The notes: a model not told the origin generated them from the letters alone. DNA of 28,044 nucleotides from Acidimicrobiaceae bacterium (GCA_002714485.1 PAXM01000021.1:4238-32281), one strand, 5' to 3'. Shown: positions 8,638 to 17,187, numbered from the stretch's first letter. A program made the numbers and translations.

Positions 8638-9693
8638 ATGGGCATCGACGGCGATCTGCTGAAGCGCTACACCATGGCCACCTGGGGCTACAAGCAGGGC
8701 GAGATGGTCAGCCTGATGATCCATCTGGGGGTCCGACTCGGGCTCTACCAGGTGTTGGATGGGGCCGGCCCGGTCACTTCTGGAGACTTAGCAGCGACTA
8801 CTGGGCTCCACGAACGGTGGTTGCGGGAGTGGCTGCGAGCACAGGGGGCTGCCGAACTGCTGGTGACTGAGGATGGCGAGACGTTCGAGTTGGAGCGGGA
8901 AGCCGCCATGGTGTTGGCCCGGGAGGACACGCCGACCTACGCGGCTGGCGTGTTTTCGCATCTTCGGGATCCACGGGTAGCTGATGGCTTAGCTGAGGCG
9001 TTCCAGACCGGGCTGGGCCTGACGTACGACGGGCAGGGTGAGGGATCCGAACAGCATGTGGAGGCCATGTTGGCGCCCATGGCCCGGGCCCTTTTGGTGC
9101 CCTCGGTCATCCCGGCGCTGGATGGGGTAGTGGATCGTCTGTCGGCTGGCGTCAAGGTGGTCGATGTGGGCTGCGGGACGGGCCTGGCTATCGAACTGTT
9201 GGCCGCTGCATGGCCAAACTGCACCTTTGAGGGATATGACGTGTCTGAGCGGGCGGTATTGGTGGCTCGGGACCGGTTCGACGGCGTCGACAACGTGGCT
9301 GTGCACCTAGCCGGTGGGGAGGACGTGCCCCCGACGGCTGACGTGGACCTGATGATGACCCTGGACTGCTTGCATGACATGCCCCGGCCCGACCTGGCGA
9401 TGGGGGCCATCCGGCAGGCCATCGCACCCGATGGGACCTGGCTGGTCAAGGAGATCAAGTCGTCGCCAGACTGGTCCGGGAACCTCAAGAATCCGATGTT
9501 GGCCATGATGTACTCGACGTCGGTGGCGTCGTGTATGTCATCGGCCATGTCCAGTGCCGATGGGCTGGGGCTCGGGACGCTCGGCATGAACCCGGCGGTG
9601 CTGGAGTCGATGGTGACCGAAGCGGGTTTCACCCGCTTCGCCATGCATGATTTCGATGACCCAACCAACCTCTACTACGAGGTCCGACCTTGA
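8638..9693 (+). CDS. SAM-dependent class I methyltransferase with winged-helix N-terminus
   Basis: The 351-residue protein has an N-terminal winged-helix dimerisation-type domain (about residues 10-100, with LGLYQVLDGAGPVTSGDLAA and HERWLREWLRAQ) and a Rossmann methyltransferase domain. Motif I is VVDVGCGTG at 174-182, followed by the acidic FEGYDVSE and the motif DLMMTLDCLHDM. This architecture is shared by O-methyltransferases acting on small molecules and by the rRNA-like methyltransferase family found beside them; the substrate cannot be told. ATG 8638 is preferred because GGAGGA (8627-8632) stands 5 bases before it; the open frame upstream has no such signal. It lies 92 bases after the Rieske gene. 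Confidence 0.85.
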   Translation: MGIDGDLLKRYTMATWGYKQGEMVSLMIHLGVRLGLYQVLDGAGPVTSGDLAATTGLHERWLREWLRAQGAAELLVTEDGETFELEREAAMVLAREDTPTYAAGVFSHLRDPRVADGLAEAFQTGLGLTYDGQGEGSEQHVEAMLAPMARALLVPSVIPALDGVVDRLSAGVKVVDVGCGTGLAIELLAAAWPNCTFEGYDVSERAVLVARDRFDGVDNVAVHLAGGEDVPPTADVDLMMTLDCLHDMPRPDLAMGAIRQAIAPDGTWLVKEIKSSPDWSGNLKNPMLAMMYSTSVASCMSSAMSSADGLGLGTLGMNPAVLESMVTEAGFTRFAMHDFDDPTNLYYEVRP

Positions 9694-9697
9694 ATCC

Positions 9698-9808
9698 CTA
9701 GCCGTTGCACGCAGCGGCACCGCGTTCCGCGTATTCGCAGGTCGTGCCAAACCGGAGGCGACCCGTACAAGCCTCGTAGCCGCCCGCCTCTAGTTCCGAT
9801 GGACTTGA
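9698..9808 (-). pseudogene. Possible 3' remnant of a secreted protein gene
   Basis: Between the methyltransferase and the P450, the minus strand reads to a stop at 9698 through residues resembling SPSELEAGGYEACTGR and ending FGTTCEYAERGAAACNG. Many secreted or membrane actinobacterial proteins end with a pattern like SExExxGxxCGGR plus a following Cys, so this could be the tail of such a gene whose 5' part was lost where the P450 begins. The match is weak and by eye, and the frame has no start of its own outside the P450 gene. Confidence 0.25.
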
Positions 9809-9823
9809 GGTGGTAGCAACTGG

Positions 9824-11041
9824 ATGATGCGCAAATTGGACAGTTACCGATCCATCGAGTCGGTACTGCATTCCAGTGATTTCCAGCCCGCCCTGCATAT
9901 CCGAGATTCTCGGCCCCTACTCGATGGTTGTGTTCTTACCCTGACGGGCCAAGAGCACCGAGAACGCCGTCGTCTTGAGCGTCCGCTATTTGAACGCAGT
10001 GCCCTTGAGTTCTATGAGCACCAGACGTTTAAAAGTTCTCTTCAAATCGCCTTTCAACAAGCAGAAGCGCAACGAGACGAGGCGGGTCGACCTCAAGTTG
10101 ACCTCCTTTGGCTCACACGTATGACGCTCGTGCCGGTTACAGCAGCGGTTGTGGGTCTTGATGGGGTGGACAACGAAGCTGCTGTCATACACCTCGAAGA
10201 CATCAGCCGCCGACTCGGTGAAGGTGCTTCTGTCGAATGGTCCAATCGAAACCACCAGGAAGTCATGGAAGAGGCCATGGAAGCCAAAGACGATCTCTTG
10301 GTCAACTTCTACAACCTGTCTCTGGAGCGTCGGCGAGACCTCGTTACTCGTTGGAAAAGCGGCGATATTGAAGAGAGGGACCTTCCGACAGATCTCTTGA
10401 CTCTGGCGCTTCGCGAATACTTTGATGATTTCGACGACGACCTCTGGCTCCGAGAATCACTCTTCTTCGTCGTAGCGTCCGCCAACACGACAACTCATGC
10501 GACACCTCACGTGTTCAACGAAATCATTAAGTGGCGAGACGAACACCCTGAAGAGTCGCACCTCCTGGAACAGGAGGTCTTCGTCCGTCATGCAGTCGAT
10601 GAGGCGCTTCGACTTCACGGACCCGTTCCCGCCCTGCTCCGCAGGGCGCTGAAGAACACCGATGCGATCGCAGGTCATTCCTTCCTTGCAGATGACGACA
10701 TTGGCTGCATGCTTGGTCCAGCGAATACCGATCAAGAAATTTATGGTGCTCAGTCTGCGATCTTCGACCCCCATCGCCCCGAAGTCCTGGGGCGACGCGC
10801 AGCACACGGTCTGAGTTTCGGCTCTGGGGCTCATATCTGTTCTGGCCGCCCTCTTGCTATCGGACTGCCAAGTCCCCGAGACGGCGGGCCAGAGGTGATC
10901 GGAGTTCTGCCTCGCCTAATAAGTGAACTCCTGTCGCGAGGCGCCAGGTTGGATCCGGAAAATCTTCCCACCACCAGAAATGACACGAAAGCAGAGCGGT
11001 ATGCGTCCTACCCGTTGATTTTTGAGACATGGCCTAAGTGA
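9824..11041 (+). CDS. Cytochrome P450
   Basis: P450s are heme monooxygenases that insert oxygen into small molecules, using electrons from a ferredoxin or reductase. In this 405-residue protein the heme ligand is C339 in FGSGAHICSG, the K-helix ExxR is E260-A-L-R263, and the C-helix reads HRERRRLERPLF. The I-helix is VASANTTTHAT, with N221 where Asp or Glu normally precedes the oxygen-activating Thr; that is unusual and may change proton delivery. The protein begins directly with the segment LDSYRSIESVLHSSDF, shorter at the N-terminus than the commonest bacterial P450s, but an in-frame stop at 9806-9808 shows nothing is missed. Base use is poorer in GC than the flanks (50 percent in 10501-10560 against 65 percent in 9121-9180). 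Its TGA overlaps the next start (GTGA). Confidence 0.9.
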   Translation: MMRKLDSYRSIESVLHSSDFQPALHIRDSRPLLDGCVLTLTGQEHRERRRLERPLFERSALEFYEHQTFKSSLQIAFQQAEAQRDEAGRPQVDLLWLTRMTLVPVTAAVVGLDGVDNEAAVIHLEDISRRLGEGASVEWSNRNHQEVMEEAMEAKDDLLVNFYNLSLERRRDLVTRWKSGDIEERDLPTDLLTLALREYFDDFDDDLWLRESLFFVVASANTTTHATPHVFNEIIKWRDEHPEESHLLEQEVFVRHAVDEALRLHGPVPALLRRALKNTDAIAGHSFLADDDIGCMLGPANTDQEIYGAQSAIFDPHRPEVLGRRAAHGLSFGSGAHICSGRPLAIGLPSPRDGGPEVIGVLPRLISELLSRGARLDPENLPTTRNDTKAERYASYPLIFETWPK

Positions 11042-11295
11042 GCCAGAGGCGAGACTTCAAGATCCTTGGCTACACCATCGGCCAGGCACCAAACCTGCCC
11101 CTGATTGTCATGATCCTTGCCGCACTAGTGGGCCGGGTAGTCGAGGAAGGATCAGAGGTCAATCGGGGTGCTGACGCTGTATTCGTTGTGAGCCTCAGCA
11201 TCTGGAGCTATTTGGAAGCCGTCGATGGCGTCAACGTATTCCGAAGAGTTCTAGGAATCGCCGGGTTCGCCGTCGTGTTGACGCGTCTCGTATAG
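11038..11295 (+). CDS. Small hydrophobic membrane protein, translationally coupled to P450
   Basis: I do not recognise this 85-residue protein. GTG 11038 overlaps the P450 stop by 4 bases, so the two should be translated together. After a basic N-terminus (SQRRDFK) come three hydrophobic stretches, about residues 19-36 (LPLIVMILAALVGRVV), 48-62 (VFVVSLSIWSYLEAV) and 70-84 (VLGIAGFAVVLTRLV). The middle of the first pair is acidic (EEGSEVNRGAD). It could be a membrane anchor or a transporter-like helper for the P450 or its product, but nothing in the sequence fixes this. The next gene is convergent. Confidence 0.7.
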   Translation: MSQRRDFKILGYTIGQAPNLPLIVMILAALVGRVVEEGSEVNRGADAVFVVSLSIWSYLEAVDGVNVFRRVLGIAGFAVVLTRLV

Positions 11296-11327
11296 CAACT
11301 CCACTAAGCCACAGACAGATGGTCCCC

Positions 11328-13418
11328 TCAGTCGGTCTTTTGGAGTCGCCGGGCGTCGGTAGAGCCAATGACCAGCACGACGTCGGCGGCTAGCACCCGA
11401 TCGACAGTTGAAGGCGCTACGAAGTCGATTAACGCGGGTATCGGTACCTCGTCGGCGGGTAGGGAAAGTGTCGTGCCGATCGCGCTGGCGTCGCCCAGGA
11501 ACCCCTCCCGGTAGTAGATAGTCGACAACGAGGCCCTGTAGGCATTGCCGGGCGAGGTCGTCTGATAGCCGTCCAACCCGAGGAGTCGGGTGACCTTGCC
11601 GGCCAATCCACCCACGTTCGAGCCATTGGCCACGAAGACGGTCACCTGATCGGGGGGCCTGCTGAACGGGCCGTCCGGCGGCACCGGCACGCCGGTCCGA
11701 TCAAGTACCACGGGTGGCCCGTCAGGCACCAGGCAACCCTCCGAGGCCCCGAAACCGGCACCGTGTTCGCATGGATACTCGTATCGGCGGACCTGCACGG
11801 TTCGCCACCGGCGCCCGTCGACCGTCGTGGGGCGCATATCCGGCACGTCGACCGGTCCCAAATTGGCCAACGCAACCTGCAGGGCTAGTCGGGACGGATC
11901 GGGGCCGGCTGCCTCAGCAGCACGCGCCACCCAACGCACGAGGCTGCATGCCTCCACTACCGTCCGGTGGACGTCATCCAAGGTGCTCTCGATAGTGGGT
12001 ACAGCGACGCCCTCGGCCTCCGCCCAGGTCTCGGCGCAGAGGCGATCAAACGGCCGTCGCTCAGCGTCGTCGAGACGTTGTGAGCCGGTTGCTGATCCGT
12101 CGACCACCAGAGCCCCGTCGTAGTAGGCGCCAGCGATTGACCCACCGAATTCGGCGACCCGTGACGCCACCGCGTCCAGACCCTGTCCGTCCAGGCCCGA
12201 CAGGACGAACTGTGGGCGGGGCATCTCCTGTTCCAACATCTCCAGGACCAGCCATGGCAGCGACGTCATGTCGACTAGTGGAACAACGACGTCAACACCG
12301 TTGTGGATCATGGCAGTGACCGCGGTGTCGAGGCCCACTTGACACGTGGTCGTACCTTCGCATCCGATCTGGTATCGGGCCGCTGCTAGTCCGACCTCGG
12401 CCAGTGCGTGTTCGATCGCTGCCATGACGTCGTCGGATCGTTGAGGTGCATCCGGTACGACCACTCCGATGGTTGCGCCGTCAAGGAGTCCACGATCTAT
12501 GGCGGCCCCCACGGCCAGGCTTAGGCCGGTTCGATCTCCGACCTCGATGGAGTGAAGCAATCCCCGCCCCCGGCTCAGGTCGAGGTCGGAGATGCCGCGT
12601 ACGGCCAGGTGGGAGACTCGGTGACGCTGGGTGAGGCAGCCTGCGACAGTTCCGGGGATGGGGGTGGCGGCCAGGACCACAGCGGCCTCGTGGATCTCGA
12701 CGGCCTCCAGACAGGCTGCTTCGCGAAGGGTGTCGATGTCGAGGCTCCCTCCGCCCAGAGCCGATACCTCCGTGGTGCGCAGATCCAAGGTCCGACCGTG
12801 GATACCGCCGCACATGGTGTTCACGAGGTCCACGAAAGTGGCGACCATGGTGCCGGGTTCCCCTACCGGTACATCGAACCCAATTCTGGTCAACTCGTGC
12901 AGCCGCGTGTCGATCTGCACTACCACGATGGACTCCGCACTGATACCAGACTCCACCGTCACGGGTTCGCTTTCGGGTGGGTCGCCAGCAGGCCGACAGA
13001 ACGCATCCAAACCCGTGAAGCGTCCAGTTCGGTCAAACGATTCCTGAAACTTCTCAAAGAGGAGACCTCGAGGATCGAGGTATACGCCATCGACCACCGA
13101 CCCCTCGGGAAGAATCGTCGCCATCCCGTCATCGTTGCCACCCGTTTCGGGTCCGTCTGCAATCCACTCTGAAGCGGCAGTCGATGAGGCCGTGGAGGTT
13201 GCCGGGCTGGTCGTCGTCGAGGAAGCCACTGGGACCGGGATGCTCGTCGTCGACGTGGGGACGGGAGGGTTCGTGAGGCTTGCGGTGATCGTAGGGGTGG
13301 AGGGTGTCGCCGACGGTTCATCGGAAGTGCAGGAAGTAATGATCAACACCAGAGTGGCAGCGAGAGCCAGGCCGGTGGACAGACCTGTGGGGATACGGGG
13401 AAGAAGTCGGTGAGGCAT
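11328..13418 (-). CDS. Lipoprotein: type I periplasmic-binding-like region fused to LytR_C-like domain
   Basis: Read from ATG 13418 the protein has 696 residues. Residues 1-29 form a lipoprotein signal with lipobox ITSC, so Cys30 would carry the lipid and anchor the protein outside the membrane. A Ser/Thr/Pro-rich linker follows to about residue 85. Residues of about 125-560 look like a two-lobed, type I periplasmic-binding domain of the branched-chain amino-acid type (GATIGVVVPDAPQRSDDV, VDVVVPLVDMTSLPWLVLEM). From about 592 to 680 lies a LytR_C-like domain (VTVFVANGSNVGGLAGKV, then LSTIYYREGF), normally found on LytR-CpsA-Psr cell-wall proteins. This combination suggests an envelope sensor and not an ordinary transporter component, and no ABC transporter genes are adjacent. 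A TTG at 13436 with GGAG upstream is an alternative start. Confidence 0.75.
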   Translation of the reverse strand: MPHRLLPRIPTGLSTGLALAATLVLIITSCTSDEPSATPSTPTITASLTNPPVPTSTTSIPVPVASSTTTSPATSTASSTAASEWIADGPETGGNDDGMATILPEGSVVDGVYLDPRGLLFEKFQESFDRTGRFTGLDAFCRPAGDPPESEPVTVESGISAESIVVVQIDTRLHELTRIGFDVPVGEPGTMVATFVDLVNTMCGGIHGRTLDLRTTEVSALGGGSLDIDTLREAACLEAVEIHEAAVVLAATPIPGTVAGCLTQRHRVSHLAVRGISDLDLSRGRGLLHSIEVGDRTGLSLAVGAAIDRGLLDGATIGVVVPDAPQRSDDVMAAIEHALAEVGLAAARYQIGCEGTTTCQVGLDTAVTAMIHNGVDVVVPLVDMTSLPWLVLEMLEQEMPRPQFVLSGLDGQGLDAVASRVAEFGGSIAGAYYDGALVVDGSATGSQRLDDAERRPFDRLCAETWAEAEGVAVPTIESTLDDVHRTVVEACSLVRWVARAAEAAGPDPSRLALQVALANLGPVDVPDMRPTTVDGRRWRTVQVRRYEYPCEHGAGFGASEGCLVPDGPPVVLDRTGVPVPPDGPFSRPPDQVTVFVANGSNVGGLAGKVTRLLGLDGYQTTSPGNAYRASLSTIYYREGFLGDASAIGTTLSLPADEVPIPALIDFVAPSTVDRVLAADVVLVIGSTDARRLQKTD

Positions 13419-13450
13419 AAAGGGGTGGGTACTCAAACGGGCTCCGGTGG

Positions 13451-13456
13451 ACAGTA
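13451..13456 (-). promoter_or_regulatory. Candidate -10 element for the lipoprotein gene
   Basis: On the minus strand TACTGT lies 32 bases before ATG 13418. A transcript from it would include GGAG just before the alternative TTG start at 13436. Weak evidence, based only on the hexamer form. Confidence 0.25.
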
Positions 13457-13532
13457 TTCGGGTCGGGGCACGGCATCGGTGCATCATCTCGATCGTTGGC
13501 ACGGGTGCACTGGGGGCGGTCCCCGTGTCGCA

Positions 13533-13538
13533 TAGCGT
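13533..13538 (+). promoter_or_regulatory. -10 element for leaderless start at 13546
   Basis: TAGCGT stands 7 bases before GTG 13546, the TANNNT-N6-8-RTG arrangement seen at other starts. It supports this start over the upstream in-frame GTGs. Confidence 0.4.
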
Positions 13539-13545
13539 CGGCGCC

Positions 13546-14826
13546 GTGCCGGATGCCGACGAACCGATCGATCCGTCGACCTCCCAGTCTCCGGTCGGTC
13601 AACCGGATCAGCCTGTCGTTCCCGAGCGGTCTGTGACGGAGGCCGGAACGGAGGTTTCAGAGGAACTCAAGGGAAGACGGTCGGCCTTCTTTCGGCGTGG
13701 CGGCGGGACGGCGTCGCCCGTGGCCGGGATGCCGACTCCGTCCGGAGGTCGTTGGACCGAGACGGAGGCAGACCGGCAGATCCGAGCCTTCCTCATCCGC
13801 TTGGCCGGGGATCGGAATCTCGTCCACCGTGACAATCCTGTAGAACTCCTGCGCGAAAACGACCTCCTCCTCCTGTTCGGTCCCGAGGAGGAGACGGCGT
13901 TTGCCGACCTTGCTCTCCGCTTCCCCGAGGAGACGGTTACTCGTTGGGCGACCCTCCTCAGTGGGGGAGATCGATCCGAGGCGTTCGGCCCTCGCTCACG
14001 CTCTGAACGTCGCGATGAAGCCAGCCTCCTGCGGGAGTTTCAGGTAGGGCTCCGGAAGCGGGTACTGGGGAGCGTCCTGCTGGTGTCGGTACTGGTCATC
14101 TTGGGCTACAGCGCACAGTCGATCCTCTCGGGAAGTCCGGAGGATCGTTCTGACCGGGCTCTTCGCTTCACAGGATCGACCGTGGTGGATGCCGAGGGGA
14201 AACCAACCGGGCGAGTCGATGGCGGCCCACCGGTCGCCGAGCCGGGCCTGATTGGGTTGGCCGATCGGGTAGTGGCCGTTGTTCGTGGCGAAGGTCCTGC
14301 TGAGAACCGGATTGAACTCGACGTGGCTGACTCGGACCTTCCCGTCCGTCCGGGATCCTTGTTGGCCACCGTCTTCGAGCACAAGGGCGGTCAGGTGGCC
14401 ATTGCTGGCCCAGACAACTGGTGGGCCGGTGCCTGCATCAGGGTCACCGTGGCCACCGGTTCACTGCGCCCATTGGACGTGGTGGTCCATGAGGTCGAGG
14501 AAGGGGCTTGCCCAGGTGGTCTGGGTGGCCGTGCCGCTCGGGTGACCTGTGCAGGTCGGGCGGTCCTCATGCTGGCAGTGGACATTCCCCAGGGGGAGGT
14601 CGAACTAGCCGAGGGTGGACTGGGCTGGGCCGAGGTGATCCGGTTCGGGGTGGAGACGGCCCCCGCTGCGACGTCGAAGTGGGAATTGCTGGCCGTCAGG
14701 GGAGCTATTGCTGTAGCCGACTCCGAAGGGAATGCCGAGATCGCGGTGCCGGCCTTTGGTGGTGCACCCGGCGACGTGGTCTCAGTGGAGATAGGTGGAG
14801 CAACGGGAGAGTGCACGCTCGCCTGA
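13546..14826 (+). CDS. Unrecognised single-pass membrane protein
   Basis: I do not recognise the family. From GTG 13546 the protein has 426 residues. The N-terminal half is cytoplasmic-looking and charged, with a helical segment RWTETEADRQIRAFLIRL and a leucine/glutamate-rich stretch. One membrane helix, VLGSVLLVSVLVILGYSAQ, lies near residues 172-193 after a basic RKR, so the C-terminal half should be outside. That half has repeated beta-like segments and several Cys (GACIRVTV, GACPGG, VTCAGRAV, GECTLA) that may form disulfides. It diverges from the lipoprotein gene and shares a short intergenic region with it, so a joint role at the envelope is possible but unproven. The upstream GTGs at 13447 and 13525 are alternative starts; 13525 has a G-rich stretch before it. 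Confidence 0.6.
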   Translation: MPDADEPIDPSTSQSPVGQPDQPVVPERSVTEAGTEVSEELKGRRSAFFRRGGGTASPVAGMPTPSGGRWTETEADRQIRAFLIRLAGDRNLVHRDNPVELLRENDLLLLFGPEEETAFADLALRFPEETVTRWATLLSGGDRSEAFGPRSRSERRDEASLLREFQVGLRKRVLGSVLLVSVLVILGYSAQSILSGSPEDRSDRALRFTGSTVVDAEGKPTGRVDGGPPVAEPGLIGLADRVVAVVRGEGPAENRIELDVADSDLPVRPGSLLATVFEHKGGQVAIAGPDNWWAGACIRVTVATGSLRPLDVVVHEVEEGACPGGLGGRAARVTCAGRAVLMLAVDIPQGEVELAEGGLGWAEVIRFGVETAPAATSKWELLAVRGAIAVADSEGNAEIAVPAFGGAPGDVVSVEIGGATGECTLA

Positions 14827-14887
14827 ACGTGCCGTGGTTCGCCTATCTGGCAAGGGGTGCGGCCCCGAGGAGGGGCCTGACTCCCGG

Positions 14888-14893
14888 TACGGT
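14888..14893 (+). promoter_or_regulatory. -10 element for leaderless SRAP gene
   Basis: TACGGT, preceded by CGG, stands 6 bases before ATG 14900. No Shine-Dalgarno sequence lies between, so the transcript is probably leaderless. Confidence 0.5.
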
Positions 14894-14899
14894 GTCGGC

Positions 14900-15640
14900 A
14901 TGTGCGGCCGTGTGGTGACCGCGTCCGGTCCCGAGGAGTTGAGTGAGCATCTCGGCGTCGACGTTGTCGTCGACGTGTTGGACGGCCCCGACTACAACGT
15001 GGCTCCGTCCCACCAACTGCCGCTGGCGTGGACCTCCGACGAGGACGGCCGCCGTCTTCTAGGCACGGCGAAATGGGGCCTGACTCCGAGTTGGGCGAAG
15101 GATCCGGCGATCGGTGAGAGGATGTTCAACGCCCGTGCTGAGACTGTGGCAGAGAAGCCGTCGTTCAGGGCCGCCTTCCGTCGCCGTCGCTGCCTCGTGG
15201 CCGTCGACGGCTTCTACGAGTGGGGGCCTACTGAGCGACTCGCCGGAGCCCGAACCGAACGTGGTCGGAAGACCAGACAGGCCTGGTACGTCTACCGGGC
15301 AGATGGGAGTCCCCTGGTGTTGGCGGGCTTGTGGGAGCAAAGGATGGGGCTACGGACCTGCAGCATCATCACCGTGCCGGCAAACGATGACCTAGTACCG
15401 CTGCACCACCGGATGCCCGCCGTGCTCGAACCTGTGGACTGGGACGGGTGGCTGGATGACGGAGATTGCGATCGCTCGGACCTTGAGTCCCTACTGGCTC
15501 CAGCCGATGACGGGACGCTGGCTCGTCATACCGTCCACTGTCGGGTGAATAGCGCCCGAAATAAGGGTTCCGAACTGATCGAACCAGTCGCTCCGGTAGG
15601 CATGCCGGTGGCGGCCTCGGACCAAGGGACTCTCTGGTGA
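14900..15640 (+). CDS. SRAP (HMCES/YedK) abasic-site protein
   Basis: SRAP proteins form a covalent link between their N-terminal cysteine and abasic sites in single-stranded DNA, shielding them during replication. The 246-residue protein begins MCGRVVT, so Cys2 is available after methionine removal. Other family markers are NVAPSHQLPL, WGLTPSWA, NARAETVAEKPSFR, the segment CLVAVDGFYEWG and the late LHHRMPAVL with the active-site histidine. ATG 14900 must be the start, because Cys2 has to follow the first methionine; the open frame extends further upstream. A TACGGT hexamer 6 bases before supports this. The next gene overlaps its stop by 4 bases (GTGA). Confidence 0.93.
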   Translation: MCGRVVTASGPEELSEHLGVDVVVDVLDGPDYNVAPSHQLPLAWTSDEDGRRLLGTAKWGLTPSWAKDPAIGERMFNARAETVAEKPSFRAAFRRRRCLVAVDGFYEWGPTERLAGARTERGRKTRQAWYVYRADGSPLVLAGLWEQRMGLRTCSIITVPANDDLVPLHHRMPAVLEPVDWDGWLDDGDCDRSDLESLLAPADDGTLARHTVHCRVNSARNKGSELIEPVAPVGMPVAASDQGTLW

Positions 15641-17187
15641 GGGCGAAACCGTCGCTGGAGCGAACCGCCCATTCCCTGGAACGCACCGGGGAGACCGTAG
15701 TGACAACGGTGATTTCGCTGCGTCGCCGCCTTGACATCCAGATGCTGCGCTGGCAGGCGCGACTCGACTCGCGAGTCGGCGATCGGGCCATCCCGTGGCT
15801 AACCGCTCTGGCTTTGGCCGTCGTGTTGTCGCTTCTAGCCCTAGCACGGCACCGTGATCTGGGGATCGGGTCCGACCTCGGCCACTACCTCCAGGCCGCC
15901 CACCTCATGGACCGCGGGTTCGATCCGATGGTCACCGATCTGGGCCACAACCTGTTTGCGGACCAGGCCTCATGGATCTTTTGGCCCATAGCGCTCGTCC
16001 TTCGGGTGCTTCCGGCTGCTGGAACCCTGTTGGTGCTCCAGTCGGTGGCGTTGTCGCTAGCCGTTGTACCCCTCTGGCGGATCGCCAGAGGCCCGGCGAA
16101 CCTGCGAATTGGGGCGGCGGCAGCCTTGATGGTCGCCTACGCCCTGCACCCGTCCGTCCATGACCTGAACCTGGCTGGTTTCCACCCCGAGGCCTTGGCC
16201 ATCCCCGCGCTCATGGCGGCGTACCTGGTTGCCCGGTCCGATCACTGGTGGTGGCTTGTCGTACTGGCCGTAGTGGTGGTGTCCACCCGGTCTGACCTGG
16301 GGCTAGCTGTTGTCGCGCTCGGACTCGTTCTCGTCAGCGAGGACAATCGGAACCGAGGGTGGCCACTGGCAACCTTTGGCCTCGCGTGGTTCCTCATCAT
16401 GTCGTTTGTGATACAGCCCCTACTCGGCGACGGCGCCTATCCGCACCTAGGGGCCTTCGCCCATTTTGGAGATGGGGCGGCCGGGATCCTATTTGGCATG
16501 CTGTCTGACCCGGCTGGCCTGCTCGGCGATCTATTCGCCCGAGACGGCTTCGACAAGGTTCTCCTCCTGTTGGCACCCACCTTGTTCCTTCCGTTGGTCC
16601 GGCCCCGCTATCTCCTGCCGATCGTTCCACTGGTGGTGCTCTACCTAGTTGCCGACGTGATCGACACTGGCTACGGGAACCCGCAGCAGGACGTGGCTGC
16701 CCTGGCGTTCGTGTTTATTGCCGCCACCTACGCCCTCATGCGAATCGGAACCCAGGGGGTCAGCCGCATCCATGTGGATCGTCGGGTCCTCATGGTGCTG
16801 GTCCTGACCGCAACAGTGTTCTTCGTTCGGGACGCTGCTTCGTCGCCCTACGAGGAGCCGTGGGACTGGGGTCGAAGGACGTCGACCGATGTGGCTCGGG
16901 TTTCGACTTCGGTACTCGTCGGCGACGACGCCCGGATTATGGTGTCGCCCGAGGTCTATCCACTGGTCGCCGATCGCCATGACGCCTACGTCCTGCGGCC
17001 CAACCGTGGATTCTTGCCGGGTTTGGACTGGGCGGAACGCATCGACGCCGTCGTGGTCGATGTCGAGTCACTGGGGTGGATCGCTCCAGAGGTCCGCCAG
17101 TTTGAGTCACGCTTGATATCAATGGACTATCGCAAGCGGTTCGACAGCGAGGGCGTTCGCCTGTGGGTCCGCCGACCAAGGGCCTAG
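15637..17187 (+). CDS. DUF2079-type polytopic membrane protein
   Basis: The 516-residue protein has about ten hydrophobic membrane segments from residue 45 on, after a basic N-terminus. The segments DLGHYLQAAHLMDRGFDP, FADQASWIFWPIALVLRVLP and LNLAGFHPEALAIPALMAAY match the DUF2079 family, which is related in layout to GT-C membrane glycosyltransferases; no substrate is known. An acidic and His pair (H near FHPE) sits where such enzymes hold catalytic residues. The C-terminal 110 residues are soluble (ARVSTSVLVGDDARIMVSPEV onward). GTG 15637 overlaps the SRAP stop. Its TAG overlaps the stop of the convergent HIT gene in a shared CTAG. Confidence 0.8.
   Translation: MRAKPSLERTAHSLERTGETVVTTVISLRRRLDIQMLRWQARLDSRVGDRAIPWLTALALAVVLSLLALARHRDLGIGSDLGHYLQAAHLMDRGFDPMVTDLGHNLFADQASWIFWPIALVLRVLPAAGTLLVLQSVALSLAVVPLWRIARGPANLRIGAAAALMVAYALHPSVHDLNLAGFHPEALAIPALMAAYLVARSDHWWWLVVLAVVVVSTRSDLGLAVVALGLVLVSEDNRNRGWPLATFGLAWFLIMSFVIQPLLGDGAYPHLGAFAHFGDGAAGILFGMLSDPAGLLGDLFARDGFDKVLLLLAPTLFLPLVRPRYLLPIVPLVVLYLVADVIDTGYGNPQQDVAALAFVFIAATYALMRIGTQGVSRIHVDRRVLMVLVLTATVFFVRDAASSPYEEPWDWGRRTSTDVARVSTSVLVGDDARIMVSPEVYPLVADRHDAYVLRPNRGFLPGLDWAERIDAVVVDVESLGWIAPEVRQFESRLISMDYRKRFDSEGVRLWVRRPRA

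Noticed and set aside
8937..9668. 243-residue minus-strand frame opposite the methyltransferase
   Set aside because: It lies wholly inside the well-supported methyltransferase gene and shows no domain; composition is that of a shadow frame.
9694..9823. tRNA or small RNA gene in the gap before the P450
   Set aside because: I could not fold a cloverleaf or find a T-loop sequence; the stretch reads better as a protein remnant on the minus strand.
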